In this document: positions 44,101 to 54,719 of the stretch, one piece after another
Numbering within the stretch: the first letter of the stretch is position 1
How the letters are laid out: every line of letters begins with the position of its first letter
NCBI RefSeq assembly: GCF_963855985.1
Contig: NC_087099.1
Coordinates: forward strand, 14,166,001 to 14,230,000
DNA: 64,000 nucleotides
DNA from: Ostrinia nubilalis
Lineage: Eukaryota; Arthropoda; Insecta; Lepidoptera; Crambidae
Direction of reading: 5' to 3'
Notes under the pieces: generated by a model
Told to the model about the DNA's origin: nothing
The model's database searches: none
Seen by the model: the letters and a program-made list of their open reading frames with translations, nothing else
Position numbers and translations under genes: made by a program

Positions 44101-47100
44101 GTAAATAAGTACTTAAAAATTTTAGGTTAGTAAGAGACGTACATTTGGTTTGATTTTAAATTTGAAAATGTGCATCAGCGGTCTGCCAGTACCAGAATCA
44201 TTGAGCAATGATTTGGGTACCGACAATCAAGTCTCGACGCAAACATAAATAGTCATGCAAGGCCCGGTTTCCCGTATAGTGTTATGGAAAAGCCAAAATC
44301 TGGTTATTCAGTTTCTCCGCTTTGGTAGAAACCGGGCCATAGACGAGCAAAATGTGGCACTCACCTGACGGGATGGAACTGCCTCAGCGCGTACATGAGC
44401 GCGTGCTCAGTGATGTCGTAGGGCAGCCCGCCCAGGAAGACCTTGGGCGAGAAACCGGCGCTGGGGTCGGTGCAGCGCGCCGGCAGCCGGCCCGCCCAGC
44501 GGGCCGCTTTGCCACCACCGCTGGCGCCGCCCAGCTCGCCGCCGGAGCCGCCTAACACGCCGCCTGACCAAGAAAGTAGATGGCTTCATAATCAAACAAG
44601 TCCGGTCCAATGACCAATGAATTTCGTCCAATGACCCCAAGCTATAGTCTCGCACACTCACTGCGGGCGCCCGTCGCACTGTCGCGACAGCAATATAATT
44701 ACGCGCGAGCGATAAGGATGGGTAGCTTGGGGTCAATGGACAAAATTCTACGTGCTCAGCGACCACGCTTTACCAACCGTGCGATGTGGTAGTCATTGGG
44801 ACCTATGTTCAGCAGTGAATGGCTATGACCTATGGCTGAAATGATGATGAATCTAAACTAGTATTGTGAATAGAAATACACCCGTATTCACAAACGATGC
44901 TTGCTTAGAGCAGCAAATCGAACGCACAGCGTTGAATAGAGCTCTGCGATTGGTTCGTGCGTCACCCTGTGCGTGCACGTGCACTGCGACACCTCATAGT
45001 AATGTTTGTAAATACGGGCTATAGTTTCTTAGCTAAGTAATTTAAGTTCTTGCTACATCCATTGTGCGCACAAACAAAGAGTGCACTGTCAATTTCAGTT
45101 TCTGAATTCAGAAAAAGTAAGAAGTAATACGTCCTCAGAGCAAAAAGAGGCCCTTCAGAAACGTTACTGTTGGGCTGTAAACCCTAGGCGACCTAGTGTG
45201 GGCAGGCCACCCACTAGGTGGTCCGACGATCTGGTGATGGTCGCGGGAAGTGCCTGGATGCGGGCAGCGCAGGACCGGTCTTTATGGAAATCTTTGGGGG
45301 AGGCCTTTGTCCAGCAGTGGACGTCATTTAGCTGAAACGAACGTTAGGATCCTAAGCTACTGGTAATGGTGTAAATTACTTTTTTTATGCTAGACAAGGC
45401 AGGTATTTGACCGCAATCGCATCTTGTGTTAAGTGAGATGCAGGCTATATACATTCCTAAATCATTCAACTAAAGAAAAAATGCTCACAGAAAGAGGCGC
45501 GCCTTGGCAGGTTTCTCTCGTTGCGCGAGGCAGGCGCGCGCGGCGGCCACGGCGGGTCCACCTGCAACAATAAGACTCTTAGGGCAATTTCAGCAGTGCA
45601 TCCAGTGCCGATGTCTTACAATGGATACCAACTTAATGGTGCAATTAAAAACAAAAGTAAACTTCACGTCCTTTAGAATTTTGAGCGTTGCTTCGAGAAC
45701 GTAAGGTGCGGGATACTCTTCAATAAGTAACCAAAATTTCGAATGTAACCATCCCTCTTGCGTGAAGCGAGGAGCGAGAGAGATTCACTGAACTATTGAA
45801 GGGCGTTAGCCAAGGAGTAGCTCTGCAGTTTCAGATTTTACCTAAAACAAAGTATGAAAACAGACAAGACAAAATACATCTTTTTTTATCCACAACGAGC
45901 AAACTCTTGGCTTGTATCTCACCTGATGGTAAGTGATGATCAGGCCGAAGGTGGAAAGCGAGCTTCACCTTACATCTTAAAAACAAGTTGGATTAACAAA
46001 TCCCTGAATACTTAGTTTAAAAAAATAAATATCCTTGGACATTTTACACTGCGCCTCTAGTCCCAAACTAAGCAAAGCTTGTACTATGGGTACTAGACGA
46101 CGCTAAGCGCTACAAGATTGTTGAAAATAAATTCTTACCGTGTTGTCGAGCGCGTCGTAGCCGATCGCGGTGTGCGGCGGCACCGAACGCTCGCTGCTGG
46201 TCGGCATCGCCATGGCCTTCTGAAACAAACACGAAATTATGTTCCCACTTGTAAAAAAAAACTATTTTTCCACCACAACATTACTTGTCCACTAGACTTG
46301 TGTTTCAGGAAAAGAAAAACATTACCGAAAACAAGATTCTATCGATAGGATGTTTATTATGTAAACATACTAGGCCCTTTTTCTACTAAAGCAGAAAAGA
46401 GAGATGTGTTTGAATAAACAATCAGATTTTTGAACCGAAGCCGAGTGTAGAAGTGTTGTGGAAATAACGAAAGTTATTCCAACTTATCTTTCCCACTTTG
46501 ATGGAAACCGAGCTTTAGACACCCATGTCAGATCAGTCTGTTAAAAACTTATATTGGCGATATGACATTATTTCCAGATGCATTCATCTAGGCTTAGAAA
46601 ATCTGACAAGACGCACATATTGCTTTTACAGTTTAATTCTGAAATTTTGCAACAATACATGTGATACAAATATTTCTCGATAATAAATAGTCTAGTAAAG
46701 TTATTTTTGACACACTACCGGTAAGACTGTGCCACTTGTCGAACAAAACAATTCTGACAAATCACCTAACTGAAGAATTTTTATATCAACCCGAAGTTAT
46801 GGTTTTCAATTTGTTCATTAAATTTAAACAAAAATGCGACTTACCAAAGAGGTGGCAAGGTCCATAATGACTTGTCCGGAGTCCTCCCAGCCGCCGGGCC
46901 GCGCGTTCTCGCTGCAAGTAGAGGCATCGGTAAATCTCGAGCGTCTGCGTCCACAGTGGCAAGACAAGAGGGTTTACATATTAGAAGTTAGAACATGCAT
47001 AGGTCCAATCAAGAATGTTAACGTTATTAGTGTTATTAGTGAAATGCATAAAATGGATAAATATGAGAATAATGCATTCCCGAGGTTTTTACTCTAAGGC

Positions 47101-50100
47101 GTCGTTATACAGTCGCTAAAAATGCCTTACCACCACTTCGGAACAACATGGGCTGGTGCTGAGAAGTGGCGGAATAAACTCGGTAACTTATGTTTTGGTA
47201 GCTGAACTGTTACAGATGGGAATAAGTCCCAATAGTTTTCGGTATAATAATATCTAGTCCTTAAAAAGCTGAAATATTGTTAATTTGTATCTTAAGAGTT
47301 TAAAAAAAAACACAAAATTAAGTATTTGGTTAGAAAACAGGTTTGAAGAATGGTTCAAGTTCAAGAATAACAGTTTTTACGAGTATTTTAGTACTAAAGT
47401 GAACTTAGAAAAGATTTTGTCAATGTTCTCTATATTTGAATAAGAAAAGTGTTATGATAGTCTCATTTGAGGTTTAGAAAAAAGTAATAAAACCAGCGAT
47501 TTAGACATGGCCCGCTCTCGCGCGTGCTTTCAACTAGACCTTACGCTAACAGCGCATTAACGTACACGGCGCGCTACTTAGGCAAAAGGTGCCACTTTTC
47601 TACAGGCTTTTAATGTTAACTTAATTATGCTACGTGATTACGCTAGGCAATTTAGACGCTCTTTAGAGAAAAACTAGACAAGTGAAGCTTTTAGGCCAGG
47701 ACAAATGCAATGTAACTAATTTTAATAACGTGTGTTTAGTAAAATACAAAAGTTATAAAACATTTCATAATTAAATAAATGATTATTTGATTAATAACTA
47801 AAAGGTTTCCAAGGAATCGGAAAGTTACCTTAAAATATCTTTGTTTAGGTACAATGGAAGATAAATAATTATGGAATGTTAACCTACCAAAATTATACAG
47901 GTTTTGATCGCATTTATTAAAATTAAGTACCCAAGAAAAATAATACGAGCATTCACCCGTTTTATAGCTCTTGTGAAATATTCCGACGCCGTAAAATAGA
48001 AGTGGCAGGTTCTTATTGAAAAATAGCGCGTCCCGATTTGATGATCAAGCTAAATGGCTATCGTTTAGCGCGAAACGCGAATTCAATCTGAAGTAAAAGT
48101 TCCTAGAATAACAGTCTTTCGGCAGTAAGATGGACATAAAGCTTTAAATATTTAGTATCAAAGTAGTATAGGTACAACGGCGAATCAAAGCTGTAGCGTA
48201 ATAGATCTACAAGTCGTAATTAGAAAGGAAAAAAGTGAAAACAAAATAGGCACTTGCAGGGCAGATATGTACCATCCTAGAATGCATCCCACTTAACATC
48301 AGGTGCGATTGTGGTCAAATACCTGCCCTTAGATGCATAAAAAAATTTTTTCTTAACTTAAAGATTTTCTAATAAAGTTGAGGACAATAATAGGCTAGTT
48401 TCCTAAAAAAATTTTTTTAGTCCGTTATGTTTAATATCAAAAAATATTGGACACATTTTTATTTGTCAATCTAACAAATAATTACATAGTTATGGTGCGT
48501 TGAAGTTCCGCACGAAGTCACAACGCGCGGCACTTTTAATGCACGCATTGACGTCACGGGCCTCTTCTTATGAACTTTGGCGCGCTTTATCTCTCAATTT
48601 TCATTAGTTTGAAAAAGTGAAAAATACGTGTAGAGTATTTTTTGATAAGTTAACTAACGGACTAATTAAAACTTGCTTTTTGACCCAGGAAACATCCCTG
48701 GAGATGACCGAATATTTGTGGTAATATCGCTAACAATGTATTATAAAAAGTTTGTAGCAATTTATAATAAACAAGTTTTTGGCTAACGACAAATTAATAT
48801 AACATTTTAATGTTGGCTAAAGACTTACAATAGTCCAGCTTACCTATAGCTGGCGAAGGCGCGGGGGTGCCTCGGGGGGAAGCAGGCGGCGGGCACGAAG
48901 GAGCGCGGCGTGTGCGCGGCCGCGGGGCTGCCCGGCTCCTCCCAGCGCCACTCGCTGTCCGACGCGCCATCCTGAGGACAAACCAATATTAACGAACAAT
49001 CTACACTAATATTATAAAGAGGAAATATTTTATTTGTTTTTATTGAATAGGCTCTGAAACTACTGGACCGTGTTGAAAAATTCTTTCAGTTATCTTATGG
49101 TGCGTCCAGACTGGGCGCACGGGCTCGCGCGGCAAACTCAACATCCTGCTCACTCGAGCAGGGTGAACAGGATAACCAGGGTGCCGCGCGACCCCTTGCG
49201 CCCAGTCTGGACGCACCATTAGAATTCTGCATTATCTCTGATGAACATAGGCTATAGAATATGGATGTGTAAAGACATTCTGTGACAGATCGAGATTGAC
49301 GCGGGCGAAACCGCGGGAAAAACAAGTACTTTATAAAACTAAAGTTTGAACGCGCTAATCTCAGGAACTACTGGTCCGATCAAAAAAATCTGATAGCATA
49401 GCTATTTTTAAGGCTATTATAGGCTTTATACCATCAAAAATATTTCAAGGTTTACGTGTAAACAAGTCGCGAGCACAGCTAGTAATTTAAATATCGAATA
49501 AAACCGAGAAGAAAACTACAGAAACATTAAAACTACAATTATTAAAATATACAAACAGCTAAATTATCCGATACTAAAGACGTGGTCAACGTTATAATTT
49601 ACAATAGCAAGAGCTGGCGCCCAACATGGCTACCAAATTTAAGAGACGTAGACCAAAATTGGCAACAAACGCGTTTACCACAATTGGTAACTCGTGAAGA
49701 TCGTAGATCCAAAATATTAAAATTAAGTGAATAATTTTTTGCCTGGTAAATAAATCCAAAAAATCAATACATAAATTGGCGCCCAACATGTAGCACATTC
49801 TTTCACTACGTTTTATTTACCAAGTTTTAGCGATGTGTGTGCTAAACAGTAATATAAAGGCATACTACTACCTGGAATTAAAAAAATAATAGCAACCAGG
49901 ATATCGAGAGCCAATGTAATGAGAGCCAATTCGGGAAGTACAGTAGAATAGAAAAAACTTCACCCACTTTAAAACGTCCCGTTTAAAAGTATCAATTTTT
50001 GATTTGGCAACGTGCGCCGCGAGCCAACGGCAGATAATCGAGCCTTCAAACATATCGCGCTCACACGAGCCGAGCGGAGCCTATGCGAAAGCCAAGAGGC

Positions 50101-53100
50101 ATGAAAATCACGCCAAGTTTGCGTTTGACATGACCACGATACAGGTTCCGTACAGCGATGCCGCTTGACATACTTTGCATGGTCAAGTTTGGGATAGGAA
50201 ATGAAAATGTCGGTTAAATACAAAATTCCATTTTGTATTTAACCGACATTTTCATTTCCTTAGACTTTTGGTAGAGTGGTAGACGACAGTGTTAATAGTA
50301 AGCAGAATTGTCAAAATTTTTGTGAAGTCTTATAGTTTTATTAATAAAAATGAATGCAATTGAATAAAAGTTAAATAACAGAAGGTCTCGACTTCAGGGG
50401 TTTAAAACTTCATAAGGAACTGTTTAAAGATTAATGTTAGTCGAGCAAGAGTTGCAAGTTAATCCACGGGCCCCCAAAAATCCGCATCTGTATCCAAGAT
50501 AGTTTTCCAGTTCGCGGGACGACGCGATTAAGCCAGACAGTACAAGCAGCCTTGGCATGGGCCTACACAAATAATATTAAATTGCCAGGCCGATGCCAAT
50601 AGCCGGCAATACGCGGCCAGACGCCTGCCAAGTGTGCGATTGCATACTTATTCTATACAATGTTAGGGATTTCAGACATCTCCCGATTTTAAGGGTCGCT
50701 TGGCAAGAAAAGAGTCGTCGACTTTATTTATTACAGCTATTAATATGGCAATATTCTTTAAAGTTAATTCGAGAGAGATTTATTAGAGGGGCGAAGATTT
50801 TTCGAGACAACTTCTGTTATGCATTTGCTATTAAACCAGTATAAAAACGGCGACAAAGTGCACATTTATCTGCAGATTTATTGAATTAAACCAAGTGAAC
50901 TTGGCGTTTTAGGTATAAATATTAACAAAATACTCTTTAACGTGAAGCGTGTTAGAACATCCTATTAAAAGTTACGTCCACAACGTCACAAACGACAGTG
51001 AATGGGAGTTAGAGCACGTGCCGAGCTTGGGCGCGTGGAATAAATACTTTCTGCGCGGGAAAAAACGGTGAACGCAGTGGGGCGAAGACAAGATAGGAAA
51101 ATACAACCAAAGATGGAAAAGAGCAATTTACTATGCAATTCTTACTGAATTATACGAGTTGCTATTTTACTTTTAATTTGTGGAAAATAAAAATCTTTAT
51201 AGATGCTTTGACAACGCTTTCTAGCACGCATCAAAGTGAATAAACTGATAATAAATAGTATATCTAGTGCTATTGTATCGTCAAGCATAAAATTAGCGTT
51301 ACGATACACAACTTGGGGGAGGCCTTTGTCCAGCAGTGGACGTCATTTGGCTGAAACGAACGAACGAACACAACTTAGCGCTATAGAACGCAGGGTTGAG
51401 CGCTTTCTTCGCGCGGTAAGAACATTCAGTTTTGGAAAATGATTTCAGCAACCGTTGTCAATGAATTGATTCTGTGAAAAGAGTCCCGTTTTTACTCGGT
51501 CACACACTATCTTCGCTGGTGAGATAAGCTGAGCTATAACTACTTTAAACATCTACCTTGTTGTATTAACTTGTCTCGGTGAATAAATAATCTTTTTTAC
51601 TACCCTAATCTTGCTTAAGTTTTGTCTCGTGTGCGATTTATATGGCTGGACCATAATCGCAATGCAAAAACGTCATTGAAACGAAATCCTGCCCAAACCT
51701 CTAACATCAAAAATTTAGTTAATCTATCCAAATAGTCAAAAGTCGGGCTAACTGGTAGACAGTTAAACTAACATTCCCATGCAGGCAGAGCGCGGCTAAT
51801 GCAAAAGCAGTGGAGCGACAATAGTGGGCAGTATTTGGCACGCCGCGCGTATTACGGGCGCTGTTGGCACCCACACCGCCCATCAAACCGGATGTCGTAT
51901 GCTACGTTATGAACGGACAATAAAACCTTACAACGTGCTTAAGTTTTGATTTACATTCTCAAACATTTTTTCCATTGAGAAAGCAGCGAAGAAAAGTTGG
52001 CGCCCAACATGTAGCGAAATAAACTTTGCACTTGAAAAATGTGTCTGCTGGCATCAACGTCTGCTATACAAGCAGAAAATTAGGAACGCAGAATAACCTA
52101 ATTTTTAATTTCATAAATGTTTATGAACGTTGGACAAGCAATTTTTACAAATGCATGGAACAGGACGAAGAAACATCGTCAAAGCAGACGATACTATCCA
52201 ATAGAAAACTAAATTAAATTACCCCGAGTACTACAAATTCAAGAGCCAGTGGAGTAGAGACAAATATAGTTAATCTTAATGGAATGGGAATTTTCTTAGG
52301 AATGCAGCCAATAGTTGCGGGCAATGTTAAACAATTGAATGCGGAAAGCAGCACTCATGGTATTACAATTTATCAAGAAAGCAGTCTAGGAAAATATCTT
52401 TAAATTTAAATGCTTTTTAGAGTGCAGAATAATGGCGCCCAACATGTTATCGTGGCCATTTAAATGTCCGTTTTCCTAATAAAAAAGATGGTAACGGACA
52501 GGATTGTAATTTACGAACATATTTGTCTTGGTCCAGCACTTACAGATTTCATAAGAAAATTAAAAAAAAAATCGTTCGACTTCGACAATCCACGATTTAA
52601 AAGCTCAACTACCTACATAAAACAAACTTTGCGTAGATCATGTGGTTTCTAAAAATATCCTACCGATCCATGTTCCGATAAAACATTTTAAAATGGGTAA
52701 ATTGACTCACGTTTGGCCGGTGGTTGGTCCCGACGGGCGGCGCGGGCTCGGCCTGATGAGAGGTCAGCCCCAGGAAATCCTCGAGCAAACGCCGGTTCTC
52801 ACCGGAGCCGCCGCCTCCGCGGCAATTATCCTGGAAGGTAGGTGGTGTGAACAATATTGCACAAATGTGGGTAGAATGAGAAAACTGTAGGTAGACATCT
52901 AAAATGTTGTATTGATAGCCGGTGATATGATTGTAAACGCGACAGAATCACGACCTTCAATTGCATCCGATTTATGTATTCCAGATAACTTTCATGTTTT
53001 TAAAGGTATGAAAGTGATAATAAAGAGCCCATATTAATCAACTAAAATGGATGGAGGTACCTCCAGAAAAAAAGGATAAATTACGTTAAGTTTTAATGAG

Positions 53101-54631
53101 GGTATTAGTTTTATGCAAATTCGATTCTAAGACCGTCGCGATATTAATTTTGCAAAATATAACATGTAAAGCACGATAAAAGTTCATATTATGAGAAGTT
53201 CGCGCCACGCGCCACAGTGGCGCGAACTTCTCATAATATGAACACTGCAGCATCGAAAAAAGTTCGACTAAAAATGTATTGGCTACGTAACGTCATGATC
53301 TAAAACTACCATAAAGTCGATAATAGGTTCCAAAAACCACTTCTCACACGCGAAGAGGGTAGTTTAGAAAATAAAATAAGCAACGCGCGATAGAAAAAAC
53401 AGGCAGTATGACAAAAATAGAAGGATCAAAAGAAAAAAAAGTCACCGGCTACGTACCATCATGATCTAAAACTACCATAAAACAGTACCTCTAGTAGGAA
53501 AAACTTTAGAGTTCGTTTCGTTGCGTATTCAAAGTGTCATCGAAAAATTTTGTATGAAAAATTAAACAGCGCCCCCTATATTATAGCCGCCCTAGGGGGC
53601 GCTGTTTAATGTTTCATACAAAATTTTTCGATGACACTGAATACGCAACGAAACGAACTCGAAAGTTTTTCCTACTAGAGGTACAGAGGCCCCAAGATAT
53701 CCACTTCTCACACGCGAAGAGGGTAATTTACAAAATAAATTGCAGTTTGACGAAAATAAAGGATCAAAAGAAAAAAGTTACTGGCTACGTACCGTCATGA
53801 TCTAAAACTACCCTAAAGTCGATAAAAATAGTAGTTCTCAAAATATTCGATTCTCAAACACGAAAAGGGTAGTTCAAAAAATAAATTACAATCGACGAGC
53901 TATAAATTAGGAAAAACAAAAGCAGTAGGTATGACAAAAATAAAAGGATCAAAGGAAAATGCGATGAAGCCTAGACTAAACTGTTTGTATACCTATTACA
54001 AATAAATAAATAAATAAAAAAGTTACTGGCTAAGTACCGACGTGATCTAAAACTACCCCAAAGTCGATAAAAGGCCCCAAGATATCCACTTCTCACACGC
54101 GAAGAGGGTAGTTCAAAAATAAAATAACGGGCAACGCGCGATAGATTAGCAGAAATAGAAAAAAGTAGTAGTAGTAAGTAAGTAGTAACAAAATAGAAGG
54201 ATAAAAAAAAGGGTTACTGGCTACGTACCGTCATGATCTAAATCTAAAACTACCATAAAAGCAGAAAGCATTAAGATAATAGGAGGCCTCAATATATCCA
54301 CTTCTCACAGGCAAAGAGGGTAGTTCACAAAATAAAAGACAACGCGCGACAAATTAGCAAAAACAAAAAAGCAGTAAGAAAGAACCCAGAAGGAACAAAA
54401 GAAAATGATATTGGTAGAAAAAATAAAAATTTCACTCACCTGATGCAAAAGCGGCATAAGTGCCGCAAAAGTTTCAAAGTTTCGTTCGTAGTCTCGACGC
54501 TCGGGCAGAGTAACTGCTTGACTGTTCGCGCGGCGACGGCGCACAAACGACTGAGAACGAGACTGCGCGCCACGCCGCACGAAGCCGAGCCTGCCCCCAC
54601 CTCCGCTGCCCTCCCACGCCACCCACCGGAA
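37324..54631 (-). CDS. orb: orb / CPEB1-type RNA-binding protein, 13 coding exons
   Basis: Cytoplasmic polyadenylation element binding protein; in Drosophila Orb controls translation of localized oocyte mRNAs. Exons in transcript order: 54631-54440 (5' limit uncertain), 52830-52711, 48971-48844, 46911-46845, 46219-46139, 45561-45489, 44563-44365, 43077-42894, 41401-41236, 40556-40429, 39699-39608, 38303-38146, 37421-37324. All junction phases agree, about 561 codons from the first supported one. Diagnostic parts: [13 protein letters not shown] (RRM1), [39 protein letters not shown] (RRM2), [51 protein letters not shown]. The order and motifs match CPEB1/Orb rather than CPEB2-4/Orb2. The N-terminal half is poorly conserved, as usual. 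Confidence 0.92.
37770..37850 (-). tRNA. tRNA-like sequence (probable tRNA-derived SINE head or pseudogene)
   Basis: Minus-strand TAGCCGAACGGTGAA resembles an A box and GGGTTCGATATCC a B box. The segment CTCGACTCAAGATCCGAG could form an anticodon-like stem with a CAA triplet. The acceptor ends do not pair well and the spacing is unusual, so I do not call a functional tRNA. It lies in the last orb intron. Confidence 0.45.
38085..38131 (+). repeat. LINE 3' terminus with (GAT)n tail
   Basis: CATAGTCCAGCAGTGGACTG followed by TGATGATGATGATGATGATG: the end of an RTE-type element, about 15 bp beyond the donor of the orb exon at 38146. Confidence 0.7.
38146..38303 (-). CDS. orb: orb exon with second half of the C-terminal zinc-binding domain
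   Basis: [20 protein letters not shown] then [20 protein letters not shown] and [12 protein letters not shown]. CxxC plus WxWxHS and HxPLxRN are the conserved cysteine/histidine ligands of the CPEB ZZ-type domain. Acceptor GTGGCAG, donor GAGG|GTGAGT. Confidence 0.92.
39608..39699 (-). CDS. orb: orb exon linking RRM2 to the zinc-binding domain
   Basis: [20 protein letters not shown] then [10 protein letters not shown]. Holds the first CxxC and the FCRE/CF ligands of the zinc domain. The DPYLEDSMC motif is nearly invariant in CPEB proteins. Confidence 0.93.
40205..40403. mobile_element. Foldback MITE, same family as 17684, copy 3
   Basis: CCCCAAGCTACCCATCCTTA on the left and TAAGGATGGGTAGCTTGGGG on the right; the outer left end is altered. 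Ends about 26 bp from the donor of the orb exon at 40429. Confidence 0.85.
40429..40556 (-). CDS. orb: orb exon, C-terminal half of RRM2
   Basis: [20 protein letters not shown] then [30 protein letters not shown] is the RNP1-equivalent strand. Acceptor CCACAG, donor AAG|GTAAGA. Confidence 0.93.
40913..41140 (-). repeat. Two decayed downstream copies of the orb RRM2 exon end
   Basis: At 41076-41140 and 40913-40980 the sequence repeats CACCGGCATAAACAACTCCC, CGAGAACAGATCATTCATAA and TAGCGAGCGCGGA, the 3' end and donor of the exon at 41236 (minus). Copies are about 160 bp apart and include downstream intron (AGCAGCTAAAGAACA). The older copy is more diverged. Confidence 0.85.
41236..41401 (-). 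CDS. orb: orb exon, RRM1-RRM2 linker and RRM2 start
   Basis: [40 protein letters not shown] and [24 protein letters not shown] is the RNP2 strand. Acceptor GTACAG, donor GCTG|GTGAGT (phase 1). Confidence 0.94.
41445..41672 (-). repeat. Dispersed repeat, reverse copy of the 20964 family
   Basis: TATACTAATATTATAAATGC, CCGATTTTGATGAAATTTGG and GAAGCCGCGGGCGGAAAGCT: the complement of 20964-21194, in an orb intron. Confidence 0.75.
41671..41812. mobile_element. Small MITE, TTCATAATAATACAAACAGC arms
   Basis: Right end GCTGTTTACATTATTATGAA is the inverse of the left; inner arms TATTTTAACTATTACACTGT and ACAGTAATAGTTAAAATA. Confidence 0.85.
42085..42500. repeat. Minisatellite of TTTGGCGCCCAACATGTAAC units (about 23 bp)
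   Basis: About 18 imperfect units in an orb intron; core TGGCGCCCAAC(A/G)TGT. The inner five are identical (CTAATTTGGCGCCCAACATG). TGGCGCCCAAC equals the primer binding site start of many Ty3/gypsy LTR elements. Isolated copies occur at 49616, 49777, 51999 and 52434. Confidence 0.9.
42583..42839. mobile_element. Foldback MITE with TACAGGGTG ends
   Basis: TACAGGGTGTTAGGTAAATG and CATTTACTTATCACCCTGTA ends; inner CCATGTTAACATGGTCATAT palindromic arms. The TACAGGGTG end type is widespread in insects. Ends about 55 bp from the RRM1 exon donor. Confidence 0.9.
42894..43077 (-). CDS. orb: orb exon, second half of RRM1
   Basis: [40 protein letters not shown] and [27 protein letters not shown] is RNP1. 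The Gly-rich insert in the RRM1 loop is longer than in Drosophila. Acceptor TTCCAG, donor GAT|GTAAGT. Confidence 0.93.
43110..44340. other. orb intron between the RRM1 exons
   Basis: Contains two tandem copies of an AATTCCCACGGGAACGGGA segment (about 43515 and 43655) within an old dispersed repeat (TTTGTCTGTCTGTCTGTATG, ACTCGACGGATTTTAACGAA). No exon. Confidence 0.5.
44365..44563 (-). CDS. orb: orb exon, Gly-rich linker and RRM1 start
   Basis: [20 protein letters not shown] then [20 protein letters not shown] and [34 protein letters not shown] is RNP2. Acceptor TTGGTCAG, donor TCAG|GTGAGT. Confidence 0.92.
44606..44775. mobile_element. Foldback MITE, same family as 17684, copy 4 (left arm truncated)
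   Basis: Left arm reduced to GTCCAATGACCCCAAGCTA; right arm complete with TAAGGATGGGTAGCTTGGGG and TCTACGTGCTCAGCGACCAC. A LINE 3' fragment follows at 44776-44850. Confidence 0.75.
44880..45019. mobile_element. Small MITE, CCCGTATTCACAAAC ends
   Basis: CCCGTATTCACAAAC and GTTTGTAAATACGGG termini with GC-rich centre. About 140 bp. Confidence 0.75.
45150..45345 (+). mobile_element. RTE-type LINE 3'-end fragment
   Basis: Translated plus strand has [20 protein letters not shown] and [14 protein letters not shown], the C terminus of a LINE endonuclease/reverse transcriptase polyprotein. 5'-truncated, opposite to orb. Confidence 0.85.
45489..45561 (-). CDS. orb: orb small exon (Arg/Pro-rich)
   Basis: [24 protein letters not shown] then T, completing TGC with the next exon. 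Supported by phase, acceptor TTGCAG and donor CTTTCT|GTGAGC. Contains an RRAS phosphosite-like motif. Confidence 0.8.
46139..46219 (-). CDS. orb: orb small exon
   Basis: [20 protein letters not shown] then YDALDNT, phase 0 at both ends. Acceptor TGTTTCAG, donor ACG|GTAAGA. Confidence 0.8.
46845..46911 (-). CDS. orb: orb small exon
   Basis: [22 protein letters not shown] after completing a Ser codon. Acceptor ACTTGCAG, donor TTG|GTAAGT. Confidence 0.78.
47100..48840. other. orb intron, AT-rich
   Basis: No exon or clear element. A retroposon end-like CTTAACATCAGGTGCGATTG at 48291-48330 is also present at 39986 and 45418 and marks an old dispersed repeat. Confidence 0.5.
48844..48971 (-). CDS. 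orb: orb N-terminal region exon
   Basis: [20 protein letters not shown] then [22 protein letters not shown]. Acceptor TCCTCAG, donor TATAG|GTAAGC. Disordered N-terminal sequence, identified by phase continuity and GC-rich codons. Confidence 0.8.
49098..49218. mobile_element. 121-bp MITE with TTA target duplication
   Basis: TGGTGCGTCCAGACTGGGCG and CGCCCAGTCTGGACGCACCA-type ends, TTA at 49095-49097 and 49219-49221. Fits a Harbinger-type MITE. Confidence 0.9.
49230..50190. other. orb intron segment
   Basis: Contains two isolated GGCGCCCAACATG words (49616, 49777) and an old repeat piece after the MITE. No exon. Confidence 0.45.
50196..50260. other. Perfect 31-bp hairpin with 3-base loop
   Basis: Arms 50196-50226 and 50230-50260 (AGGAAATGAAAATGTCGGTT... 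and its exact reverse complement), loop TCC. Pre-miRNA-sized but with no mismatch or bulge, so a small palindrome is more likely than a miRNA. Confidence 0.9.
50270..52700. other. Large orb intron, few features
   Basis: AT-rich. A short LINE 3' end (GGAGGCCTTTGTCCAGCAGT) lies at 51312-51366, with GGCGCCCAACATG words at 51999 and 52434. No exon found. Confidence 0.5.
52711..52830 (-). CDS. orb: orb N-terminal region exon
   Basis: [20 protein letters not shown] then [20 protein letters not shown], phase 0 at both ends. Acceptor CTTCCAG, donor AAC|GTGAGT. Confidence 0.82.
53182..53243. repeat. Short perfect palindrome
   Basis: GTTCATATTATGAGAAGTTC and its inverse GAACTTCTCATAATATGAAC flank GCGCCACGCGCCACAGTGGC. 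Small foldback element or MITE. Confidence 0.85.
53320..54340. repeat. Degenerate tandem repeat in orb intron 1
   Basis: About five units of 130-200 bp with CCACTTCTCACACGCGAAGA, GGGTAGTT, AAGGATCAAAAGAAAA and GTACCGTCATGATCTAAAAC. A foldback element (53485-53684) interrupts it. Confidence 0.8.
53485..53684. mobile_element. Near-perfect 200-bp foldback element
   Basis: Left GTACCTCTAGTAGGAAAAAC ... TTAAACAGCGCCCCCTA; right TAGGGGGCGCTGTTTAA ... GTTTTTCCTACTAGAGGTAC, with few mismatches. Confidence 0.92.
54440..54631 (-). CDS. orb: orb first recognised coding exon, 5' limit uncertain
   Basis: Frame ending [21 protein letters not shown] joins the next exon in phase 0; donor CAG|GTGAGT. Upstream the frame is open to TGA at 54643. 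No ATG lies in this frame, so either CGGCAG at 54634 is an acceptor and the start is further upstream, or translation begins elsewhere. An ATG in another frame (54704, MSKIRRKSS) cannot reach this frame without an extra splice. Confidence 0.6.
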
Positions 54632-54719
54632 CTGCCGTAGTCAAATCACTACTTTTAAATTTAGAATTATTTTGTTTCGAACTTTTCCGTCTGATTTTTG
54701 ACATTAAATTAATTTTGAG

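Noticed and set aside
50196..50260. microRNA precursor
   Set aside because: Length fits, but the stem is perfectly paired with a 3-base loop, unlike animal pre-miRNAs.
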